Below are positions 1-7,116 of a DNA stretch of 20,383 nt, one piece after another. The notes beneath the pieces were generated by a model. The model saw nothing but the letters and a program-made list of their open reading frames with translations. It was not told the origin of the DNA and did not search any database. Numbering within the stretch: the first letter of the stretch is position 1; each line of letters begins with the position of its first letter. The translations under genes were made by a program, and so were the position numbers. Source of the stretch: Thermoleophilia bacterium (lineage in GTDB: Bacteria > Actinomycetota > Thermoleophilia > Gaiellales > Gaiellaceae); NCBI GenBank assembly GCA_025936595.1, contig JAICTB010000007.1, positions 1 through 20,383 of the forward strand, given 5' to 3'.

Positions 1-1
1 C

Positions 2-982
<981 letters not shown>

Positions 983-991
983 AGGAATCGA

Positions 992-1237
992 ATGGCAGTC
1001 AAGCTGAGGCTCACCCGCGTGGGCTCGAAGAAGAACCCGATCTATCGCGTGGTGGCCGCCGACTCGCGCTCGCCCCGTGACGGGAGGTTCCTCGACATCG
1101 TGGGCCGCTACAACCCGCAGACCGACCCGTCGACGATCGAGCTCGACGAGACGAAGGTCAAGGACTGGCTCGGCAAGGGCGCACAGCCCACCGAGGCGGT
1201 CGCGAAGCTGATCAAGATCAAGAACATCGAGAAGTAA
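992..1237 (+). CDS. rpsP: 30S ribosomal protein S16
   Basis: Small-subunit ribosomal protein S16, 81 residues, which is normal family length. The N-terminus MAVKLRLTRVGSKKNPIYR and the following VAADSRSPRDGRFLDIVGRYNP are signature S16 sequence. It starts with ATG five bases after the Shine-Dalgarno-like AAAGGA and sits nine bases after ffh. The order ffh-rpsP-khpA-rimM-trmD is a widespread bacterial operon arrangement and supports the call. Confidence 0.98.
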   Translation: MAVKLRLTRVGSKKNPIYRVVAADSRSPRDGRFLDIVGRYNPQTDPSTIELDETKVKDWLGKGAQPTEAVAKLIKIKNIEK

Positions 1238-1248
1238 CGGGCGCGGGA

Positions 1249-1485
1249 GTGGCTGAGTTGCTCGCGTACCTTGCGCGCGAGCTCGTCGACGATCCCGACG
1301 CCGTACGCGTCGAGACGGAGGAGCGCGACGGGGCGCTCGTCTTCGTGCTCCATGTCGCGCCCGACGACGTCGGCAAGGTGATCGGCCGCCAGGGTCGGAT
1401 CGCACGCGCGCTGCGGACGCTGATGCGCGCGAGCGCCGCCCGCGAGGGGCGGCGCGTGCTGGTCGAGATCGCCGACCCCGACTGA
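1249..1485 (+). CDS. khpA: KH-domain RNA-binding protein KhpA
   Basis: Small single-KH-domain protein of 78 residues. The family binds RNA, often together with KhpB, and is linked to cell-size control or sRNA function in other bacteria. The RNA-binding GxxG loop is seen as VIGRQGRIARALRTLMRA (residues ~44-61). The start is GTG at 1249, 11 bases after rpsP; the only upstream purine stretch (GCGGGAG) is very close. Its TGA overlaps the ATG of the next gene by one base (TGATG). Position between rpsP and rimM is canonical. Confidence 0.93.
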   Translation: MAELLAYLARELVDDPDAVRVETEERDGALVFVLHVAPDDVGKVIGRQGRIARALRTLMRASAAREGRRVLVEIADPD

Positions 1486-2099
1486 TGCGCGTCGCAGCGT
1501 TGTACGACCTCCACGGGATGCCGTGGGCGCTCGAGGCGGTGCTCACCGAGGTCGACGCGGACGCCATCGTGGTCGGCGGCGACATCTTCGGCGGCCCCTA
1601 CGACGAGGAGACCTACCGCATCGTCCTGGCACTCGAGGCGACGCTGATCCGGGGCAACGCAGAGGAGGGCGACCCGCGCACCGCATCGCTTCCCCTGACG
1701 GCGGTGCTCGACGGCGTGACGTATTGCCATGCCACGCCCACGGCCAACACTCCGATCACGACTGCGGCGACGCCCGACGCGGACCTCCTCGCGACGTTCG
1801 GCGAGCGCGGGATGTTCGTGATCGGCCACACGCACCATCAGTTCGATCGTCGCGTCGGCGACCTGCGCGTCGTCAACGCAGGCTCGGTCGGGATGGCCTA
1901 CGAGAGCGACGTCGCGGCGTACTGGACGCTCGTCGAGGACGGCGAACCATCCTTCATGCGGACACCGTTCGACGTCGCCGCTGCGGTGGAACGCGTGCGC
2001 GCGAGCGACTGGCCGCAGCGCGACGAGTTCGTCGCCGAGAACCTGCTCGTTGCAGTGCCGCGCGAGGAGGCGATCGCGCACTTCGAGGCGCAGCGGTGA
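1485..2099 (+). CDS. Calcineurin-like metallophosphoesterase (YfcE/MJ0936-like)
   Basis: A 204-residue predicted metal-dependent phosphoesterase. Metal-binding motifs appear in family order: DLHG (residues 8-11), GGDIFGGP (~33), GNAE (~58-61, in place of the usual GNCD/GNHE), CHATP (~82) and the C-terminal GHTHHQFDRR. The NAGSVGM segment is typical of YfcE-type phosphodiesterases. The substrate cannot be told from sequence. It is translationally coupled on both sides: TGATG with khpA upstream and a 4-nt GTGA overlap with rimM downstream. A phosphoesterase is not a usual member of the rpsP-rimM-trmD operon, so its insertion between khpA and rimM may be lineage-specific. Confidence 0.88.
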   Translation: MRVAALYDLHGMPWALEAVLTEVDADAIVVGGDIFGGPYDEETYRIVLALEATLIRGNAEEGDPRTASLPLTAVLDGVTYCHATPTANTPITTAATPDADLLATFGERGMFVIGHTHHQFDRRVGDLRVVNAGSVGMAYESDVAAYWTLVEDGEPSFMRTPFDVAAAVERVRASDWPQRDEFVAENLLVAVPREEAIAHFEAQR

Positions 2100-2548
2100 G
2101 GATCCCGATCGGGAAGGTCGGCCGCCCGCACGGGATCGACGGGGCGTTCTTCGTCGAGCAGCCCTCGGACGACGAGCGTTGGTGGAAGACCGGCGCGAGC
2201 TTCCTCGCGAACGGTGAGCGCGTCGAGGTCGTCGCACACCGGCGCTCCTCCGGGCGGCCGATTGTGAAGCTCGACCGTGACGTCGTGCGCGGGACGCTGC
2301 TCGAGGTCGAGCGAGAGGCGCTGCCCCCGACGGAGGAGGACGAGTACTACGCGTTCGAGCTCGTCGGCCTGACCGTCCAGGAGGAGACGGGCCGGGAGCT
2401 CGGAAGCGTGCAGGAGGTGACGCCCGGCATCGCGAACGACGTGCTCGAGCTCGACACCGGCGTCCTCCTGCCGATGGTGGAGGACTGCGTGCGAAGCGTC
2501 GACCTCGACGCGGGACGCATAGTCGTCGCGCCGGGATTCGCGGACTGA
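2096..2548 (+). CDS. rimM: Ribosome maturation factor RimM
   Basis: Assists 30S subunit maturation and binds ribosomal protein S19. The protein is 150 residues from a GTG at 2096 that overlaps the upstream stop as GTGA. The N-terminal IPIGKVGRPHGIDGAFFVE is the RimM signature (usual form G.i...hGi.G...v). The C-terminal PRC-barrel-like part carries EDEYYAFELVGLTVQEE and VLLPMVEDCVRSVDLDAGRIVV. It is slightly shorter than the usual ~170 residues. A longer in-frame opening exists upstream (from 1523), but it overlaps the phosphoesterase and is arginine-rich shadow sequence. The stop TGA overlaps the trmD ATG (TGATG). Confidence 0.94.
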   Translation: MRIPIGKVGRPHGIDGAFFVEQPSDDERWWKTGASFLANGERVEVVAHRRSSGRPIVKLDRDVVRGTLLEVEREALPPTEEDEYYAFELVGLTVQEETGRELGSVQEVTPGIANDVLELDTGVLLPMVEDCVRSVDLDAGRIVVAPGFAD

Positions 2549-3189
2549 TGCAGCTCGACGTCTTCACGCTCGTCCCGCACGCGTTCGCCTGGCTGACCGA
2601 GCAACGACCTGTCGCAACCGTACTCGGCGCGGAGCTCGACCTGCGCCTCTTCTCGTACCGCGACCACTCGCCGCTCCGCAACGGGCAGGTCGACGACGAG
2701 CCGTACGGCGGCGGCGCGGGCATGGTGCTCCGCGTGGACGTCGTCGCCGCCGCGCTCGACGCGGTCTACGGCGGAGTTCCGTCGCAGCCGGTGATCGCGC
2801 TCAGCCCGCAGGGTCGTCCGTTGACGCAACGCGTCGTCGAAGAGCTCGCCGCGCGCGAACACCTGACATTGCTGTCCGCACGCTTCGAGGGCTTCGACGA
2901 GCGTATCGTCGAGCATCTCGCAACCGACGCGATCTCGATCGGCCCCTACGTGCTCTCAAACGGCGACCTCCCCGCGATGGTGCTGCTCGACGCGATCGCG
3001 CGGCGCCTGCCGGGTGCGCTCAGCGAAGGGTCGGGCGAGCTCGAGTCGTTCTCCGAGGAGCTCGGCGGCGGCCTTGAGTACCCTCACTACACGCGGCCGG
3101 CGGATTTCCGGGGCTGGCGAGTCCCCGACGTGCTGCTTTCGGGCGACCACGCACGAATCGAAGGTTGGCGAAGGGAGCAGGTCCGCTGA
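2548..3189 (+). CDS. trmD: tRNA (guanine-37-N1) methyltransferase TrmD
   Basis: SPOUT-class enzyme that makes m1G37 in tRNA using S-adenosylmethionine and so prevents +1 frameshifting. Seen motifs are LDVFTLVPHAF at the N-terminus, the loop QVDDEPYGGGAGMV, the SAM-binding trefoil knot segment SIGPYVLSNGDLPAMVLLDAIARRLPG, and GLEYPHYTRP with VPDVLLSGDHARIEGWRRE near the C-terminus. Length is 213 residues, about 20-50 short of typical TrmD, with the C-terminal helical domain trimmed right after the WRREQ helix. It overlaps lepB by about 25 bases if lepB starts at the TTG. Confidence 0.96.
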   Translation: MQLDVFTLVPHAFAWLTEQRPVATVLGAELDLRLFSYRDHSPLRNGQVDDEPYGGGAGMVLRVDVVAAALDAVYGGVPSQPVIALSPQGRPLTQRVVEELAAREHLTLLSARFEGFDERIVEHLATDAISIGPYVLSNGDLPAMVLLDAIARRLPGALSEGSGELESFSEELGGGLEYPHYTRPADFRGWRVPDVLLSGDHARIEGWRREQVR

Positions 3190-3788
3190 GGAACCCGATC
3201 GACTATCTCACCGAGGGGCTGCCGCACGGCTGGCGCGTCACGATCGACTGGCTCGTCACGATCGTCGGGGCGATCGCGATCGTGCTCGCGATCAAGGCCT
3301 GGGTCGTGAACCCCTACCGGATCCCCTCGAGCTCGATGGAGCCGACGCTGCACTGCGCGCGGCCCGGTTCGGAGTGCGAGGCGCGCTTCTCCGACCGTGT
3401 GCTCGCCTGCCGCTTCTGTTACCGCTTCTGGTCGCCGAAGCGGAACGACATCGTGGTCTTCCACACGCCGCCGCTCGCCGCCGTCCGCTGCGGCGCAGGC
3501 GGGACCTTCGTGAAGCGCCTGATCGGTCTGCCCGGCGATCTCTGGGAGGAGCGCTCGGGCTACGTGTACATCAACGGCAACCGCCTGAATGAGCCCTACA
3601 TCCAGCCCGGCCGCCGCGACGACCGCACGATTGCGCCCATGCGGATCCCGAGCGGGCGCTACTTCTTCATGGGCGACAACCGCGCCTCGTCGTGCGACTC
3701 GCGCGCCTGGGGCACCGTGCCGCGGAAGAACCTGATCGGCAAGGTCTTCGCGACGTACTGGCCGCCGAGCCGGATCACGATCCGCTAG
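3165..3788 (+). CDS. lepB: Signal peptidase I (type I leader peptidase)
   Basis: Membrane serine protease that cleaves Sec/Tat signal peptides. A single N-terminal membrane segment (residues ~26-48, IDWLVTIVGAIAIVLAIKAW) is followed by the catalytic-serine box IPSSSMEPTL (Ser57) and the catalytic-lysine box FVKRLIGLPGD (Lys117); GDNRASSCDSRAWG and the C-terminal IGKVFATYWP complete the family signature. Between the two catalytic boxes lies an unusual cysteine set, C64, C71, C82, C85 and C109. The start is uncertain. TTG at 3165 gives 207 residues and overlaps trmD. A CTG at 3186 that overlaps the trmD TGA has a good AAGGGAG Shine-Dalgarno (3171-3177) about 8 nt upstream and would give 200 residues. 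Confidence 0.95.
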   Translation: MAKGAGPLRNPIDYLTEGLPHGWRVTIDWLVTIVGAIAIVLAIKAWVVNPYRIPSSSMEPTLHCARPGSECEARFSDRVLACRFCYRFWSPKRNDIVVFHTPPLAAVRCGAGGTFVKRLIGLPGDLWEERSGYVYINGNRLNEPYIQPGRRDDRTIAPMRIPSGRYFFMGDNRASSCDSRAWGTVPRKNLIGKVFATYWPPSRITIR

Positions 3789-3804
3789 TCGGACGGGGTT
3801 CCGC

Positions 3805-3810
3805 TACCAT
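3805..3810 (+). promoter_or_regulatory. Candidate -10 box upstream of rplS
   Basis: TACCAT lies 26 bases before the rplS ATG in the 48-base gap after lepB. It would give a ~20-base leader. No clear -35 hexamer is seen, and lepB read-through could equally transcribe rplS. Confidence 0.3.
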
Positions 3811-3836
3811 TCCGCCCGGCCTCCGGCCACCTTGCC

Positions 3837-4184
3837 ATGAGCACGATCATCCAGGACATCGAGCGCCGACAGCTGCGCGAGGTTCCCCGCTTCAAGGCGG
3901 GCGACACCGTGCGTGTGCACTTCCGTGTCATCGAAGGCGCACGCCAGCGGATCCAGGTGTTCGAGGGGATCGCAATCAAGCGGCAGGGCGCGGGGGCACG
4001 CGAGACGTTCACCGTCCGCAAGAACTCGTTCGGCGTCGGCGTCGAGCGCACGTTCCCGCTGCACTCGCCGAAGATCGACAAGATCGAGGTCATGCAGATC
4101 GGCGACGTGCACCGCGCGAAGCTCTACTACCTGCGCGGCAAGGTCGGCAAGAAGGCTCGCGTGCGCGAGCTTCGCCAGTCGTAA
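3837..4184 (+). CDS. rplS: 50S ribosomal protein L19
   Basis: Large-subunit protein at the 30S-50S interface, 115 residues, normal length. Signature segments are FKAGDTVRVHFRVIEGARQRIQVFEGIAIKRQG, ETFTVRKNSFGVGVERTFPLHSPKI and AKLYYLRGKVGKKARVRE. It starts with ATG at 3837, 48 bases after lepB. There is no obvious Shine-Dalgarno; a TACCAT hexamer at 3805-3810 could be a -10 box giving a short leader. In many actinobacteria rplS precedes lepB; here lepB comes first. Confidence 0.98.
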   Translation: MSTIIQDIERRQLREVPRFKAGDTVRVHFRVIEGARQRIQVFEGIAIKRQGAGARETFTVRKNSFGVGVERTFPLHSPKIDKIEVMQIGDVHRAKLYYLRGKVGKKARVRELRQS

Positions 4185-4235
4185 CTTCTTCGCAAACTCC
4201 GCCTTCCCCGACCGAGACTCGCCCGGCGCCGGAGC

Positions 4236-4241
4236 TATTCT
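4236..4241 (+). promoter_or_regulatory. -10 box for leaderless rnhB
   Basis: TATTCT ends six bases before the rnhB GTG (4248), placing the expected transcription start on the G of the start codon. There is no Shine-Dalgarno. Confidence 0.6.
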
Positions 4242-4247
4242 CGAGCT

Positions 4248-4892
4248 GTGCCTACGAAACGCCGCGCGACCGGTCAGAAGCTCCTTCGGTACGACCGCGC
4301 GCTCGGTGCGCGCTTCGTCGCTGGTGCCGACGAGGCGGGGCGGGGACCGCTCGCGGGACCGCTCGTCGTCGCCGGCGTGCTGCTCGACTACGCCTGCCTG
4401 CGCGACCACCGCGTGCGCCCGCTCGCGCTGCTGAACGACTCCAAGCAGGTCGATCCTGCGACGCGCGACGAGCTCTATCGCGCGGTGCTCGCATGTGCGG
4501 AGCGCGTTTCGGTGCATGTCTACCCCGCTGCTGTGATCGACCGCGACGGCTTGCACAAGTCGAACCTGCGCGGGTTGCGCGCCGCGCTCTGGGCCTGTCA
4601 GCCGGCCGACGTCTCTCTCGTCGACGGCTTCAAGCTTGGCCCGACGGCGCCGCCGCACACGGCCGTCGTCGACGGCGACACGAAGAGCGCCGCGATCGCC
4701 GCGGCGTCGATCGTCGCCAAGGTGACGCGCGACCGGTACATGCACACGACGGCCGACGCGCTGTATCCCGGCTACGGCTTCGCGTCGCACGTCGGCTACA
4801 TCACGCCGTCCCATACCGAGAACGTGCGCGAGCGAGGGCCCTGCGAGATTCATCGCCGTTCCTGGCGTGCGCGCGCCTACCTCCCCGCGTAA
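4248..4892 (+). CDS. rnhB: Ribonuclease HII
   Basis: Cleaves RNA in RNA-DNA hybrids and single ribonucleotides misincorporated in DNA. The protein is 214 residues. The catalytic signature GADEAGRGPLAGPLVVAGV (residues ~26-44) has the DEAGRG acidic pair and the glycines; LNDSKQV, the Asp-containing VDGFKLG and KSAAIAAASIVAKVTRDRYM follow as in the family. The C-terminus GPCEIHRRSW corresponds to the usual GP.-IHR-SF. It starts with GTG at 4248, six bases after a TATTCT box, so the transcript is likely leaderless. Its 3' end overlaps yraN by 26 bases. Confidence 0.97.
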   Translation: MPTKRRATGQKLLRYDRALGARFVAGADEAGRGPLAGPLVVAGVLLDYACLRDHRVRPLALLNDSKQVDPATRDELYRAVLACAERVSVHVYPAAVIDRDGLHKSNLRGLRAALWACQPADVSLVDGFKLGPTAPPHTAVVDGDTKSAAIAAASIVAKVTRDRYMHTTADALYPGYGFASHVGYITPSHTENVRERGPCEIHRRSWRARAYLPA

Positions 4893-5211
4893 CCACGCGG
4901 AGGTGCGTGCGGCGCGCTGGTACAGGCGGCGCTTCTACCGGGTGCTCGACACGAACTGCTGGCTCGCCGGCGCCGAGATCGACGTCGTCGCGCGCCGCGG
5001 TCGCATGCTCGTCTTCTGCGAGGTCAAGTCGAAGAGCGGCGACGGATTCGGCGATCCGCTCGAGATGGTGGATGCGCGCAAGGCTGAGCGAGTGCGGCGC
5101 GCGGCCTCGGCGTGGATCGCACAGCACCCGGAGGCTGCCGGCCTGGATGTGCGCTTCGACGTGATCGCGGAGCGGACGGGCCGGATCGAGCACCTGCGGG
5201 ACGCGTTCTAG
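4867..5211 (+). CDS. yraN: YraN family (UPF0102) nuclease-fold protein
   Basis: A 114-residue protein of the UPF0102 family, an endonuclease-like (PD-(D/E)XK) fold found next to rnhB and comM/dprA in many bacteria; its cellular role is not well established. Seen are HAEVRAARWYRRRFYRVLDTN (the conserved early Glu and YL-like helix), AGAEIDVVARRGRMLVFCEVKSKSG, holding the E-ID...EVK active-site pattern (residues ~36-54), and the conserved ARKAERVRRAASAWI helix. I chose GTG at 4867 because the conserved Glu12 lies upstream of the only other plausible start (GTG at 4903). GGAGG directly after the stop (5212-5216) could serve the next gene. Confidence 0.92.
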   Translation: MRAPTSPRNHAEVRAARWYRRRFYRVLDTNCWLAGAEIDVVARRGRMLVFCEVKSKSGDGFGDPLEMVDARKAERVRRAASAWIAQHPEAAGLDVRFDVIAERTGRIEHLRDAF

Positions 5212-5233
5212 GAGGTCTCATCGCGGCGGCGAA

Positions 5234-6358
5234 TTGATCGTCGTGGGGGTGACGCAGGAGCAGATCTACGACGGCATCGACCTCGACCTCTCCTGGTCCG
5301 AGCGCGAGCTACCGGAGCGCGAGCGGACGAAGCACGTCCACCGCCTGCATCCCTATCTCGGCAAGTACATCCCGCAGCTCGTCGAGGAGCTCTTTCGCCG
5401 CCACGTTCCGGCGGGCGGGCGCGTGCTCGATCCGTTCGCCGGCTCCGGAACGACCCTCGTCCAGGCACTCGAAAGCGGGCTCGACTCGGTCGGCGTCGAC
5501 ATCGCCGGGTTCAACTGCCTCCTGATGGGCGTGAAAACCGCGGCGCACAACCCGTTCGTCCTCGAGAGCGAGCTCCGGGACGCACTCGCGCGCTACGACG
5601 CCGGCGATGGGCGGGTGGGGCGGACGACGGCGTACACCCGTGCGTGGTTCGCGCCGCAGACGCGCACCGACCTGCTCCGCTTCCGTTCGCTCGTCGGCGA
5701 CTACGAGCACGCGGACGTTCTCCGCATCGTGCTCGCGCGCGCCGCACGGTCTGCGCGCCTGACGACGCATTTCGACCTCGACTTTCCGAAGGAGCCGCAG
5801 AGCGAGCCCTACTGGTGCTTCAAGCACAAGCGCGAGTGCCGGCCCGTGGAGCGCGCAGAGCACTTCGTGCGGCGCTACGCCCTCGACACGCTCACGCGCC
5901 TGAAGGAGTTCTCGCGTGTGCGCTCGCATCGCAGCGTGGAGGTGCTGCACGGCGACGTGCGCGAGCTCGAGCTGCCGGGACAGTTCGATGCGGTCGTCAC
6001 CTCGCCGCCGTATCCGGGCCTGATCGACTACCACGAGCAGCATCGCTACGCCTACGAGCTGCTCGGTCTCGTCGACCTGCGAGAGCGCGAGATCGGCGCC
6101 GCTGCGCGCGGAACCTCGCGAGCGGCGATCGACGCTTACGTCGACGGGATCGCAGGCGTACTCGGTGCGTGCTCCGCAGTCCTGAAGCGGCGCGGGCGCG
6201 TCGTGATCGTCGTGAACGACCGGCGCGACCTCTACCCGCAGATCCTCGCGCGGTCCGGTCTCGTGCTCGAGCAGCGTTACCAGCGGCACGTGAACCGTCG
6301 CACAGGCCGGCGTGCCGGCGAGTACTTCGAAGACGTGCTCGTGGCGCGGCGCGGATAG
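5234..6358 (+). CDS. DNA methyltransferase (SPPY type), apparently orphan
   Basis: Predicted SAM-dependent DNA amino-methyltransferase, about 374 residues. Motif I DPFAGSGTT begins at residue 66 and catalytic motif IV TSPPYPG lies at ~256-262 (SPPY at 257-260). Motif I before motif IV is an alpha- or gamma-like order. SPPY rather than DPPY leans towards N4-cytosine, but is not decisive. The start of the domain, HRLHPYLGKYIPQLVEELF, and the final GEYFEDVLVARR resemble COG0863/TRM11-like modification methylases. The ~190 residues between the motifs would hold a target-recognition region and a CFKHKREC stretch. No restriction endonuclease gene is adjacent. The start is TTG at 5234 or in-frame GTG at 5243/5249; GGAGG lies at 5212-5216. 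It follows yraN by 22 bases. Confidence 0.87.
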   Translation: MIVVGVTQEQIYDGIDLDLSWSERELPERERTKHVHRLHPYLGKYIPQLVEELFRRHVPAGGRVLDPFAGSGTTLVQALESGLDSVGVDIAGFNCLLMGVKTAAHNPFVLESELRDALARYDAGDGRVGRTTAYTRAWFAPQTRTDLLRFRSLVGDYEHADVLRIVLARAARSARLTTHFDLDFPKEPQSEPYWCFKHKRECRPVERAEHFVRRYALDTLTRLKEFSRVRSHRSVEVLHGDVRELELPGQFDAVVTSPPYPGLIDYHEQHRYAYELLGLVDLREREIGAAARGTSRAAIDAYVDGIAGVLGACSAVLKRRGRVVIVVNDRRDLYPQILARSGLVLEQRYQRHVNRRTGRRAGEYFEDVLVARRG

Positions 6359-6362
6359 AGGC

Positions 6363-7040
6363 TCAGCGCTTCTCGGCGTGGAAGCCGAAGAAGAGCGGCG
6401 GGTCCCTGTCGCCGGGCTCCACGACCTCGGTGACGGTGAGCCCGCTCTCGAGCGCGGCGTTCAGGAGCGTCGACAGCGGGGCATGGTTGATGCCGACGCG
6501 CGAGCGGATCCCCGGGTTCGCGGGATCGCGGGAGATCCACTGCCAGCCGGGTTCCCGATAGCCGGGATGGACGAGCCACGTGCCGTCCTCGAGCGCCTGG
6601 ATACAGGGTGCGCCGAAGCACGGATGCACGCCCACGTACGCAAACGTCCGGCCGGGCTTCAACACGCGCTGTACCTCGCGGAATGCCCCGGTGAGGTCGT
6701 CGAGGTCCGTGTGCGTGAGGATCGAGACGACGCCGTCGAACGACTCGCCGTCGAAGGGGAGTGCGTGCGCGTCGGCGAGGAGGAGTTGCTCGGCGAACTC
6801 GCCGGCGTGCTCCTGTGCGAGCGCGAGCTGGTCGGCGGAGACGTCGGTGCCGACGACGGACCAGCCGGCGGCCGCGAGGAGCGGGACTGCTCGGCCCGTC
6901 CCGCAACCGAGGTCGAGGCAGCGGCCGGGGCCGTCGCCGAGGAGGGAGACGGCGGCCTGCCGCGCGGTCGTGAAGACGTCGGCAGAAGCGAATGCGTCGT
7001 ACCACTCGGCCTGGCCGTCGTACCGCGCGGTGGTGGTCAT
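6363..7040 (-). CDS. Class I SAM-dependent methyltransferase
   Basis: A 225-residue small-molecule-type methyltransferase (Methyltransf_11/25-like). The SAM-binding motif I CLDLGCGTGRAVPLLAAAGW is followed by VVGTDVSADQLALAQEH (acidic end of strand 2), FDGVVSILTHTDLDDL (motif IV) and FREVQRVLKPGRTFAYVGVHP. The substrate is not evident; the pocket-side PCFGAPCIQALEDGTWLVHPGYREPGWQW resembles methylases acting on small metabolites. I chose ATG at 7040 because MTTTARYDGQAEWYDAF is a typical N-terminus. A longer opening to 7088 adds a non-homologous-looking leader and would cross a TACACT -10 candidate. It is convergent with the DNA methyltransferase, four bases apart, and divergent from comM. 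Confidence 0.9.
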   Translation of the reverse strand: MTTTARYDGQAEWYDAFASADVFTTARQAAVSLLGDGPGRCLDLGCGTGRAVPLLAAAGWSVVGTDVSADQLALAQEHAGEFAEQLLLADAHALPFDGESFDGVVSILTHTDLDDLTGAFREVQRVLKPGRTFAYVGVHPCFGAPCIQALEDGTWLVHPGYREPGWQWISRDPANPGIRSRVGINHAPLSTLLNAALESGLTVTEVVEPGDRDPPLFFGFHAEKR

Positions 7041-7045
7041 GCTGC

Positions 7046-7051
7046 AGTGTA
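7046..7051 (-). promoter_or_regulatory. -10 box for the SAM methyltransferase
   Basis: On the minus strand TACACT ends five bases before ATG 7040. The gap is slightly short for exact leaderless initiation, but transcription could begin within a base or two of the start codon. Confidence 0.45.
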
Positions 7052-7104
7052 GGCGGCGACTGTTTTGACACGAAGTTGGCACAGACACGTGTGGCTTTGC
7101 CGCC

Positions 7105-7110
7105 TAGCCT
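7105..7110 (+). promoter_or_regulatory. -10 box for leaderless comM-dprA
   Basis: TAGCCT ends six bases before the comM GTG (7117). A perfect TTGACA occurs at 7065-7070, but it is too far upstream (34-base spacer) to be its -35. Confidence 0.5.
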
Positions 7111-7116
7111 GGCAAC

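Noticed and set aside
5234..6358. Restriction-modification system
   Set aside because: No endonuclease or specificity gene adjoins the methyltransferase. The neighbours are yraN (nuclease fold but a conserved housekeeping family) and a small-molecule methyltransferase.
7065..7093. TTGACA at 7065-7070 as a -35 box for comM
   Set aside because: At 17-nt spacing the -10 position reads CGTGTG, and the plausible TAGCCT box is 34 bases away. The match is probably chance or part of a regulator site that I cannot identify.
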